From Candidatus Caccopulliclostridium gallistercoris (GTDB lineage: Bacteria > Bacillota > Clostridia > Christensenellales > UBA1242): DNA of 64,000 nt. The stretch's first letter is position 1. Each line of letters opens with the position of its first letter. The notes beneath the pieces were generated by a model. It had not been told where the DNA came from. It made no database searches and was given only the letters and a program-made list of their open reading frames with translations. The position numbers and the translations under genes were made by a program. The stretch is from positions 1 through 64,000 of the forward strand of contig DVOJ01000003.1 in the NCBI GenBank assembly GCA_018713725.1, written 5' to 3'. Shown here one piece after another: positions 43,126 to 49,753 of this stretch.

Positions 43126-43179
43126 CTGTAAATCCGTCGTCTCAGGACTTCGATGGTTCGAATCCATCCCTGCCCACCA
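43126..43179. other. attR core (54 bp)
   Basis: Exact copy of tRNA-Tyr from the anticodon loop to CCA. The repeats actgagtca (43052-43060) and actgtgtca (43065-43073) just inside this end match actgtgtca units inside the left end (31513-31521, 31525-31533; inverted at 31451-31458). They are candidate integrase arm sites. Confidence 0.9.
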
Positions 43180-43188
43180 ACTTTTAAA

Positions 43189-43215
43189 ATCGTGTGTTTA
43201 ACACGGTTTTTTTTT
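43189..43215 (+). terminator. Original chromosomal terminator of tRNA-Tyr
   Basis: A cgtgt / acacg stem with gttta loop and T9, directly after the attR copy of the tRNA 3' end. It was presumably next to the tRNA before integration. Confidence 0.75.
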
Positions 43216-43221
43216 ATTTAT

Positions 43222-43456
43222 TTAACGTTTGGATTCGAACCATCGAAGGTCGATGTCCACCCAGTCAGGGGAGAGTGCGCGGGTGGGCTTGCCTCGCTCT
43301 GCGCTTGGCAAGGCGAACCATCCCTGCCCACCATTTAGAAAGTCGTTGTAAGCCTTTAAAATAAAGGTTTACAGCGATTTTTTTATTGACACAGTTTTTT
43401 CGGACTAAAAACGCAAAGTCGGAAAAAACAAGCCCTAAAAAATCAAAAAACTGTGT
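43222..43456. repeat. Remnant of a second insertion at the same site
   Basis: Bases 43318-43456 repeat 31381-31519 (tRNA-Tyr 3' end, terminator hairpin, nested gacacagt...actgtgt repeats) with only a few mismatches. Ahead of them lie an inverted piece of a tRNA T-arm (ggattcgaaccatcgaagg, 43232-43250) and a GC-rich patch with ccaccc / gggtgg and cttgcc / ggcaag stems. Together this is a decayed or rearranged end of a related element. The rest of the gap to 43740 has one terminator and a promoter region. Confidence 0.75.
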
Positions 43457-43483
43457 AAGAGTTTACTGTAAATATAAACAAAA

Positions 43484-43521
43484 AAGGCAATAACCCCCTT
43501 ACCATGTTATTGCCTTGTTTT
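43484..43521 (+). terminator. Hairpin terminator in the remnant region
   Basis: An aaggcaataac / gttattgcctt stem with an 11-nt loop and gtttt tail. It shields the downstream gene from readthrough. Confidence 0.7.
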
Positions 43522-43654
43522 AGTGTTAATTTCTAACACTTGGTAACATTTTATATTAAAATAATTTTCTTGTCAATTAATTTTGTAAAAAATTATTAAT
43601 TAATAAACGATTCCCAATTCTATAAAATATTACTTTACAAGCTTAAATAATTTG

Positions 43655-43665
43655 TGCTAATATAT
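43655..43665 (+). promoter_or_regulatory. Extended -10 promoter element and leader of the 43740 gene
   Basis: TGCTAATATAT is shared with the 289 gene leader. Downstream, aaatgctag and aaaataataaacaaa are also shared. This supports common regulation of the two DUF6273 genes. Confidence 0.45.
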
Positions 43666-43739
43666 TTTAATAAAATGAAATGCTAGCACTAATAGAATAA
43701 AAATATTAAAATATAAAATAATAAACAAAGGAGTGGGAT

Positions 43740-44705
43740 ATGTCTAAACGCATTAAATTGATATTTGTAATATCTATGCTTTGTTTTTGTCTAGCTTTTT
43801 TAGTTGTATCTATTTATGCCAGTGTAACCTTAGTATTTAGTGTTACAAGTTCACTTAATTATGAACCTACCTATGCTAAAGATTATATTAAATGGGTAGA
43901 AAATTCGGATACAACTGACGTAGAAGATGGTTACTGGACACTTACAATGGGAGAATACCAAGGCACGCCGCTAAAATGGCGCATGGTATTAAAGGAAAAT
44001 GAAGAAGGGACAGACGTAGAGAGTGTAGCAAATTACACACAAGATACTGCCCTAAGCGGAAGTTACTATTTTTTACTAGATACCTATATAGCAAAAGTAT
44101 TTAATTGTAGTTTTGAAAATTGGTATAGATCATCTAGTGGATATCCAAGATTAGACCAATATGGAAGTGCAGTAAATGTAAACGACTACGCAGTGAGCAA
44201 TATACGTGAGTACTTAACAGGTGTAAATGTATATAGAGGATATACACGTAGTGGAAGCAGTAGTAGCAATTACACATATACACCATCAACAGATAATGTA
44301 ACTGGACAAACAGAAAGAGAGAACTTTATAACGAAATTCAATATAGATAGCTCGCCAGTTTACAGCATGATAGAAGGAAGAACACTTTCCGACCTATATT
44401 CAAGAATGTATTCAAGTACAGCAGGGAATCCAGTAGATTTTGATACAGATGTATTAATACCGCAGGATACAAAAGATAAATTATGGCTACTTAGCTACTA
44501 CGAAGCATCAAAAATAACCATGACGCAGGGTACAACAGCAGATTCAGGAGCAAGAAGTTGGGATGCTATATATTGGCTCCGTTCGCCTCATTCGTCTGTT
44601 ACTGACAATGTATACTATGTCCGTGCGTCCGGCAATATCCGTAATGTTTACAATGCCTATAATACTTTCTGCGCGCGCCCTGCTTTCAAAATCTCGTTCA
44701 GTTAA
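43740..44705 (+). CDS. Secreted DUF6273 protein, short paralogue
   Basis: A 321-aa product with SD aaaggag. Signal peptide at residues 1-28 (SKRIK, hydrophobic core, IYA-SV). The mature start VTLVFSVTSSLNYEP is the family module. Unlike the 289 gene, the beta-sandwich region is missing and DUF6273 (about 55-321; LKWRMVLKEN near 81) follows at once. The end YWLRSPHSS...ARPAFKISFS (278-321) is DUF6273-typical. Codons change from A-ending to C/T-ending right after the Tyr-Trp pair (44571-44576). It is likely surface-exposed; ligand unknown. Confidence 0.75.
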   Translation: MSKRIKLIFVISMLCFCLAFLVVSIYASVTLVFSVTSSLNYEPTYAKDYIKWVENSDTTDVEDGYWTLTMGEYQGTPLKWRMVLKENEEGTDVESVANYTQDTALSGSYYFLLDTYIAKVFNCSFENWYRSSSGYPRLDQYGSAVNVNDYAVSNIREYLTGVNVYRGYTRSGSSSSNYTYTPSTDNVTGQTERENFITKFNIDSSPVYSMIEGRTLSDLYSRMYSSTAGNPVDFDTDVLIPQDTKDKLWLLSYYEASKITMTQGTTADSGARSWDAIYWLRSPHSSVTDNVYYVRASGNIRNVYNAYNTFCARPAFKISFS

Positions 44706-44808
44706 TGGAGAGATAGGCAAAATTTGTACGTAACAAAAATAATTGGAAAATTTAATTAAGTTACGAAATCCGCGCCGCAAGGCGCTAATAAAACAATTTA
44801 AATTAAAA

Positions 44809-44845
44809 AACACTGATATTAAAATTTTTATTTCAGTGTTTTTTT
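44809..44845 (+). terminator. Terminator before the spoIIA operon
   Basis: An aacactga / tcagtgtt stem and T7. Between the stop codon and this hairpin are a gcgcc-gcaa-ggcgc hairpin with a GNRA-type loop (about 44772-44785) and a cgtaac / gttacg stem. Confidence 0.8.
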
Positions 44846-44933
44846 ATGCCCTAAATTTAGTGTTTTTTCGCGCTTTTCTCCAATTTTTTGCAGGAATTTT
44901 TGTGCTATATTGTTTCCATCGAAGGAGGAAATT

Positions 44934-45242
44934 ATGTTAGTTAAAAATAGAATCTATAATAACACTCTGTACGTTCTTTTAAGCGGGGAGTTAGACGAAC
45001 ACTCTGCCTATAACACTAGAATTACACTAGATGAACTTTTTGAAAATAATAACTTTAAACAGATTATTATAGACCTTTCAGAACTCGACTTTATGGACAG
45101 CACAGGCATTGGCGTGCTTATTGGCAGATATAAAAAGATGAAAGATAGAAAAATCCCAATTTTTATTTGTAATCCGTCAGCGCACGCAGAGAAAATTTTT
45201 AAAATGACAGGGCTATATGAAATTATGCCTAAAATAGTTTAA
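44934..45242 (+). CDS. spoIIAA: Anti-sigma F factor antagonist SpoIIAA
   Basis: A 102-aa STAS-domain protein from ATG 44934 (gaaggagg upstream). The phosphorylated serine is in LDFMDSTGIGVLIG (about residue 57). Dephosphorylated SpoIIAA releases sigma-F from SpoIIAB in the forespore. It is the first gene of a standard spoIIA operon. Confidence 0.96.
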   Translation: MLVKNRIYNNTLYVLLSGELDEHSAYNTRITLDELFENNNFKQIIIDLSELDFMDSTGIGVLIGRYKKMKDRKIPIFICNPSAHAEKIFKMTGLYEIMPKIV

Positions 45243-45252
45243 GGAGAAAATT

Positions 45253-45705
45253 ATGCAAAAACTAGTTAACGAAATGACAATTTCATTTAAAGCGATATCT
45301 GTAAACGAAGGCTTTGCTAGGGCATGTGTGGCAGCGTTTTGCGCGCAGGTAAACCCTAGCTTAGACGAAATTACGGACATAAAAACTGCAGTTAGTGAAG
45401 CCGTTACAAACTGCGTTGTGCATGCCTATCCTAAAAAGGCGGGCGACGTTATAATAAAGGTAGAACTCTATGAAAATTCCGTAGTTATATTTGTATCAGA
45501 TAACGGCATTGGAATAGAGGATTTTGAAAAGGCGCGCGAGCCGTTTTATACCACTAAGCCTAATGAAGAGCGCAGCGGTATGGGCTTTACAGTTATGGAA
45601 AGCTTTATGGATAAGCTTGACCTTTTAAAGAATGAAAATAAAGGCTTAACTGTAAAAATGGAGAAGTTTTTTTCCATAAAGAAGAATATTGCAGTGGGGG
45701 AATAG
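45253..45705 (+). CDS. spoIIAB: Anti-sigma F factor / kinase SpoIIAB
   Basis: A 150-aa GHKL-fold serine kinase that binds sigma-F and phosphorylates SpoIIAA. The N box (AVSEAVTNCVVHAYP), G1 (SDNGIGIED) and G2 (ERSGMGFTVM) motifs are intact. Its stop codon directly abuts the sigF start. Confidence 0.96.
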   Translation: MQKLVNEMTISFKAISVNEGFARACVAAFCAQVNPSLDEITDIKTAVSEAVTNCVVHAYPKKAGDVIIKVELYENSVVIFVSDNGIGIEDFEKAREPFYTTKPNEERSGMGFTVMESFMDKLDLLKNENKGLTVKMEKFFSIKKNIAVGE

Positions 45706-46440
45706 ATGCTTCCTTATAGTGACACAATTTCCCTAATAAAACTCGCCCAAGAAGGCGACGAAGAAGCAAAACAAAAGCTAATTGAAGAAAATTCTCCGCT
45801 TGTTAAAAGCGTAATAAAAAGGTTCAAGGGTAAAGGCATAGAATACGATGACCTTTACCAGCTTGGCTGTGTTGGCTTTTTAAAAGCAATAAAAAATTTT
45901 AAAACTGAATACAACGTAAAATTTTCCACCTATGCCGTTCCAATGGTTATAGGGGAAATTAAAAGATTCATGCGAGATGATGGAGAAATTAAGGTGTCTA
46001 GAGCTATTAAGTCTTTAAATTTAAAGATTTCAAAATTTATAGAGAGTTTTGTAAAGGAACATATGCGCAAACCCACAACTAAGGAGATTGCCGCTGAGTT
46101 TCAAATAGACGAAAGTGAAGTGGTGTTTACAATGGATTCTTCCAAAATGCCAATCTCTATGTACACAACGCTAGACGACGATTCTAGTCACAGTCAGTTT
46201 TTAATAGACCGCTTTATGCAGGCGGGGGAGAATGACGACAGCGTTATAGATAATATATCTTTAAAAGAAGCACTTTCAAGCCTAGACGAGCGTGATAAAA
46301 AGATAGTGCTTTTAAGATTTTTTCGAGATAAAACCCAAAGCGAGATAGCAAGTGTATTAAATATATCTCAGGTGCAAGTTTCTAGGCTTGAATGTAAAAT
46401 CATTGAAAAAATGAGAGAAAAATTAAAGGAGAATATTTGA
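45706..46440 (+). CDS. sigF: RNA polymerase sporulation sigma factor sigma-F
   Basis: The early forespore sigma factor, 244 aa. Region 2 includes NSPLVKSVIKRF, DLYQLGCVGFLKAI and KFSTYAVPMVIGEIKRFMRD. Region 4 ends with NISQVQVSRLECKI. SpoIIAA and SpoIIAB are encoded upstream with tight spacing, and the SD site (tggggga) lies within the end of spoIIAB. Confidence 0.96.
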   Translation: MLPYSDTISLIKLAQEGDEEAKQKLIEENSPLVKSVIKRFKGKGIEYDDLYQLGCVGFLKAIKNFKTEYNVKFSTYAVPMVIGEIKRFMRDDGEIKVSRAIKSLNLKISKFIESFVKEHMRKPTTKEIAAEFQIDESEVVFTMDSSKMPISMYTTLDDDSSHSQFLIDRFMQAGENDDSVIDNISLKEALSSLDERDKKIVLLRFFRDKTQSEIASVLNISQVQVSRLECKIIEKMREKLKENI

Positions 46441-46443
46441 GAG

Positions 46444-46531
46444 ATATATGCGAGGGCGTGCGGAGTTCGCACGCCTGAAAGGGCTTTTAAAGCCCTTTCT
46501 CCGCGGGGCAAGCCCCGTGGCTCGCATATAT
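46444..46531. repeat. 88-nt cloverleaf-like multi-hairpin element
   Basis: An 11-bp outer stem atatatgcgag (46444-46454) / ctcgcatatat (46521-46531) closes three successive hairpins: ggcgtgcg / cgcacgcc (46455-46475), aaagggcttt / aaagcccttt (46478-46498) and ccgcggggc / gccccgtgg (46501-46520). It is not a tRNA (no T-arm or CCA logic). G+C is far above the surroundings. It sits between the sigF stop codon and the terminator. Confidence 0.85.
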
Positions 46532-46537
46532 TAGTTT

Positions 46538-46570
46538 AAAAAACGCAAAGGGTAATTCCTTTGCGTTTTT
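46538..46570. terminator. Bidirectional terminator between sigF and the lipoprotein gene
   Basis: An aaaaacgcaaagg / cctttgcgttttt stem with a 6-nt loop between convergent genes. Confidence 0.9.
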
Positions 46571-46571
46571 A

Positions 46572-48092
46572 CTATATGTTATCTCTTATAAAACTTGCTA
46601 TTCTTTCTCCGGCTATTTGAAGGCGCTTGATGTCTTTATCGTCTAGTTTTTTAGGGTTGTCTTTTACTATGTGGTCAACGTCTTCAATGTTTTCGTTTTG
46701 CGGAACTTTTTTAATTTTGCCGTTTTCTATAATGTATCTATCTTGAAAACTATTTGTATCTTCTTTAATTTCGCCATTTTCGTCTGTGCTAATTTTTGTT
46801 TCAGAGCCGGAAATATCTATTGAGCCGTTTATATTTTCTGCCGTTTCTGTGTTTCTTGGTGGTGGCATTGTGTTATCATTATATGGGCAGTTAGGGCAGG
46901 TTGGATAGGTCTCGCTTTCAATATCTACATTTGAATAGCCTGAGAGTATTGTGTTTTCTACTTGTAAAAGTGAACTTAAAATGTTTTGAAGATAGGAGTT
47001 TCTTGTGTCTAAACTATTTAAAAGCCTTACATATTTTGAAGAAAGCTCGTCTACATTCGCTGAGTAGTTTACCTTCATACTTGATACGCTTCTTAGCTCG
47101 CTTTTAAGCTCGTTTTTAGAAGTGTTAATTTTATTTGCAAAGTTGTTTGCATTGTTTAGAAGGTCTTTAACTGCCTTTGCTTGATTATCTGTAACGCTTA
47201 TGTTGCCAGACTTAATTTGTTCTGCAAGCGAGTTTAAATAACTAATGTTAGCAAGAATTCTTGTTTTTAAACTATTTGTTTGGTCATTGCAGTTAAGTGT
47301 GTCTACTTGTATTGCGCATAGGTTGTTTAGTTTTTGATAGTGATTGTTTAAATCCGTTTCGTAGCCGGTGTTAGTAACATTGTAGCGGCTTTCGTAATTT
47401 GCGTTTTTATATGTGTTTATGTTAGAAGCAATATTTCTATACGTGTTTATATTTTTTTGAAATCTTCTTGTGGTCTCGTTTGCTAAATTTTGGTTTATTG
47501 CGTTATTATTAGTTATATTATTATTTCTATATAGCCTGTTATATAGGTTGTTGTAGTTCATGTTTTCTCTGTAAGAATCTATATTACTGCCAACTATTCC
47601 GTTGCCGTTATAGAAGTTATTATAGCCGTACCCGTAAGGGTAGCCGTTGCCGTATCCGTTTGGAAAACCGTAGCCATTGTAGCCGTATCCGTAGCCGTTG
47701 TAGCCGCCGTTGTAATTATTATAGCCATAACCATTGTAGCCGTAGCCGAACCTATTATTCACGTTGTGATAATTTCCGTAGGTATCTGTGTTTCTATTAA
47801 AATTTGGAACTACAAACGGGTTGCCACTTACGTTTTTAACGTCGTTTAAAGCTTCCGAGTTTGTAATTTTTTCGCTAGGCTTTACGTTTCTCATAGTGGT
47901 AATAGCGTTATCGGAAATTAAATCTGAAACTACAATTTCACTGTCTTGTATTGTTTCTATGTTTTTAATGTAGTTATTAAGCTTGTTTAAGCTGTTGTTC
48001 ATGTTTGATGCAAGGCTTGCATTTGTGCTGCCGCAGGCAGTTAAAGTTAGCGTTAACATAAATGCTAGTGCTATAATTAGAATTTTTTTCAT
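46572..48092 (-). CDS. Lipoprotein with Tyr/Gly/Asn-rich region and coiled coil
   Basis: A 506-aa product. The signal peptide ends in a lipobox LTAC (Cys 20), so it is a membrane-anchored lipoprotein. Residues about 110-165 are low-complexity Tyr-Gly-Asn repeats (NGYGYNNYNGGYNGYGYG). A long helical region follows (about 195-390), then an acidic tail. Similar YG-rich stretches occur in spore-coat and adhesive proteins. Its place between the spoIIA and spoVA genes hints at a sporulation role, but there is no direct evidence. The SD site is aggagg. Confidence 0.7.
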   Translation of the reverse strand: MKKILIIALAFMLTLTLTACGSTNASLASNMNNSLNKLNNYIKNIETIQDSEIVVSDLISDNAITTMRNVKPSEKITNSEALNDVKNVSGNPFVVPNFNRNTDTYGNYHNVNNRFGYGYNGYGYNNYNGGYNGYGYGYNGYGFPNGYGNGYPYGYGYNNFYNGNGIVGSNIDSYRENMNYNNLYNRLYRNNNITNNNAINQNLANETTRRFQKNINTYRNIASNINTYKNANYESRYNVTNTGYETDLNNHYQKLNNLCAIQVDTLNCNDQTNSLKTRILANISYLNSLAEQIKSGNISVTDNQAKAVKDLLNNANNFANKINTSKNELKSELRSVSSMKVNYSANVDELSSKYVRLLNSLDTRNSYLQNILSSLLQVENTILSGYSNVDIESETYPTCPNCPYNDNTMPPPRNTETAENINGSIDISGSETKISTDENGEIKEDTNSFQDRYIIENGKIKKVPQNENIEDVDHIVKDNPKKLDDKDIKRLQIAGERIASFIRDNI

Positions 48093-48187
48093 ATAATCCT
48101 CCTATTTTTTATTAGTTTGCGCAAAAAATTTTTTATTATGTATAGTTTAACTAATTATTTTATTGCAATAATTAAATAGAGGTTTTT

Positions 48188-48634
48188 ATGAACGATATAG
48201 AAAAAAATAAGAAATATAACGCCTACGTAGAAGCAAAAATTCCTAAAACAAAGGCGTTTCCGTCGCTTTTTAACTCCTTTTGGGTGGGCGGTGTAATCTG
48301 CTTGATAGGGCAAGGTATAAACGATAGTTTGCTTGCAATCTTTCCAAACATGGCAGAGCAGACCGCTTGGGGTTATACATTAATTGCGCTTATTTTTATA
48401 GCGTCTTTTTTAACGGGCATTGGCGTGTATGATAGAATAGGGCGTTTTGCAGGCGGCGGAAGCATTGTGCCAATTACAGGTTTTTCCAATTCCATTACAA
48501 GCCCAGCGGTAGATTTTAGAAATGAAGGCATAATATATGGGCTATGCGTAAAGATGTTCTCCATAGCAGGTCCGGTTATTGTAATAGGCGTGCTTTCTAG
48601 CATTGTGGTTGGGTTAATCTATTTAATTTTCTAG
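48188..48634 (+). CDS. spoVAC: Stage V sporulation protein AC
   Basis: A 148-aa membrane protein with about four spans and the family phrases FWVGGVICLIGQ and GRFAGGGSIVPITGFSNS. SpoVAC is part of the channel that moves dipicolinic acid into the forespore and acts as a mechanosensitive channel at germination. SpoVAD follows by 8 bp. The gene starts 96 bp from the divergent lipoprotein gene. Confidence 0.95.
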   Translation: MNDIEKNKKYNAYVEAKIPKTKAFPSLFNSFWVGGVICLIGQGINDSLLAIFPNMAEQTAWGYTLIALIFIASFLTGIGVYDRIGRFAGGGSIVPITGFSNSITSPAVDFRNEGIIYGLCVKMFSIAGPVIVIGVLSSIVVGLIYLIF

Positions 48635-48642
48635 GAGATAAT

Positions 48643-49653
48643 ATGACTAAGAACTTAAAAAGTCCGCAAACGGTGGAATTTAAAAATAGGCCGAAAATAA
48701 TCGGCAACTATTCAATTGTGGGGCCAAAGGAAGGAGCCGGCAACTTCGGCGACTATTTCGACTATGTAATGCGCAGTGATATTTTTGGCGAAAAGACGTA
48801 CGAAAAGGCAGAACGCAAGATGGTAGAACACGTACTAGTTGGCGCAATAGATAGCGCTATGCTTACGCCAAGAGATATTTCGCTTTTGCTTGCAGGGGAT
48901 TTATTAAATCAAATAATCAGTTCAAGCTATGCGGCTCGCTCTTTTGATATGCCGTACTTAGGGCTTTTTGGCGCGTGTTCTACCATGGCGGAGAGTTTGG
49001 CAATCGGTGCAAGTTTGGTGGACGGCGGATATTTTAAAAACGTGGCATGCTCAACTGTAAGCCACTTTTCCACTGCGGAGCGTCAGTTCAGATTTCCATT
49101 AGAGCTTGGAAATCAACGCCCGCCAACTTCTCAGTGGACGGCTACGGCGGCAGGGTGTAGTATAGTGTCTTTGCAAGGGAAAGGTCCGGTTATAACTAAA
49201 GCTACCTTTGGCAAAGTTACGGATTTTGGCATAAAAGACGTAAACAATATGGGTGCCGCTATGGCTCCGGCTGCAATGGGTACACTTGTTAGACATTTTG
49301 AAGACACGGACACCAAGCCCGACGACTACGATTTAATTGTTACCGGCGACCTTGGCAAACTTGGCAGTGAAATTTTAATAGATTTAATGGAAGATAAGGG
49401 TTATAAACTTGGAATAAATTATTGTGATTGCGGTCAAATGATGTACAGACGAAGGCAAGAAACACTTATGGGTGGAAGCGGCTGCGGCTGTTCGGCGTCT
49501 ATATTAAATTCATTTTTAATTAAAAAATTAAGAGACGGCACTTATAAAAAAATACTATTTATGGCAACCGGGGCGCTACTTAGCACTACGGCAACGCAGC
49601 AAGGCGATAGTATTCCAGGCATAGCTCATGCAATTGTTATAGAAGCAGAATAA
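48643..49653 (+). CDS. spoVAD: Stage V sporulation protein AD
   Basis: A 336-aa thiolase-fold protein that binds dipicolinic acid. Recognisable phrases are FGACSTMAESLAIGASLV (about 105-122) and GGSGCGCSASIL (about 279-290). SD is aggaga. SpoVAE, usually next, is not here: 100 bp of non-coding sequence and then ftsK follow. Confidence 0.95.
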   Translation: MTKNLKSPQTVEFKNRPKIIGNYSIVGPKEGAGNFGDYFDYVMRSDIFGEKTYEKAERKMVEHVLVGAIDSAMLTPRDISLLLAGDLLNQIISSSYAARSFDMPYLGLFGACSTMAESLAIGASLVDGGYFKNVACSTVSHFSTAERQFRFPLELGNQRPPTSQWTATAAGCSIVSLQGKGPVITKATFGKVTDFGIKDVNNMGAAMAPAAMGTLVRHFEDTDTKPDDYDLIVTGDLGKLGSEILIDLMEDKGYKLGINYCDCGQMMYRRRQETLMGGSGCGCSASILNSFLIKKLRDGTYKKILFMATGALLSTTATQQGDSIPGIAHAIVIEAE

Positions 49654-49753
49654 GTGCAAGTGTGGCGTCTTGCCGCAAATTTCTTAATAAAAAAAGTTGT
49701 ATTTTTTTGCTCCTTATGATAATATATAAAGAACGAGTTTTTAAGGAGTTATA

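Larger units (their letters stand above)
31343..43179. mobile_element. Filamentous (inovirus-like) prophage integrated in tRNA-Tyr
   Basis: The ends are a 54-bp exact direct repeat (31343-31396 and 43126-43179), giving an element of about 11.78 kb. The minus-strand end carries a tyrosine recombinase (interrupted) and an XRE repressor. The plus-strand genes are: small early genes, a possible ssDNA-binding protein, single-span small proteins, a 677-aa exported protein, a coiled-coil/LRR protein, a Zot-type ATPase, an HUH rolling-circle initiator and accessory genes. No terminase, portal, capsid or conjugation genes are seen. The set and size fit an inovirus of a Gram-positive host. The major coat gene is not certain. 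Confidence 0.78.

Noticed and set aside
31343..43179. Integrative conjugative element or tailed prophage
   Set aside because: No relaxase of MOB type, type IV secretion, terminase, portal or capsid genes are visible. The Zot-type ATPase and HUH Rep favour a filamentous phage.
43153..43338. 61-aa frame at attR
   Set aside because: It is made of tRNA fragment and GC-rich remnant sequence.
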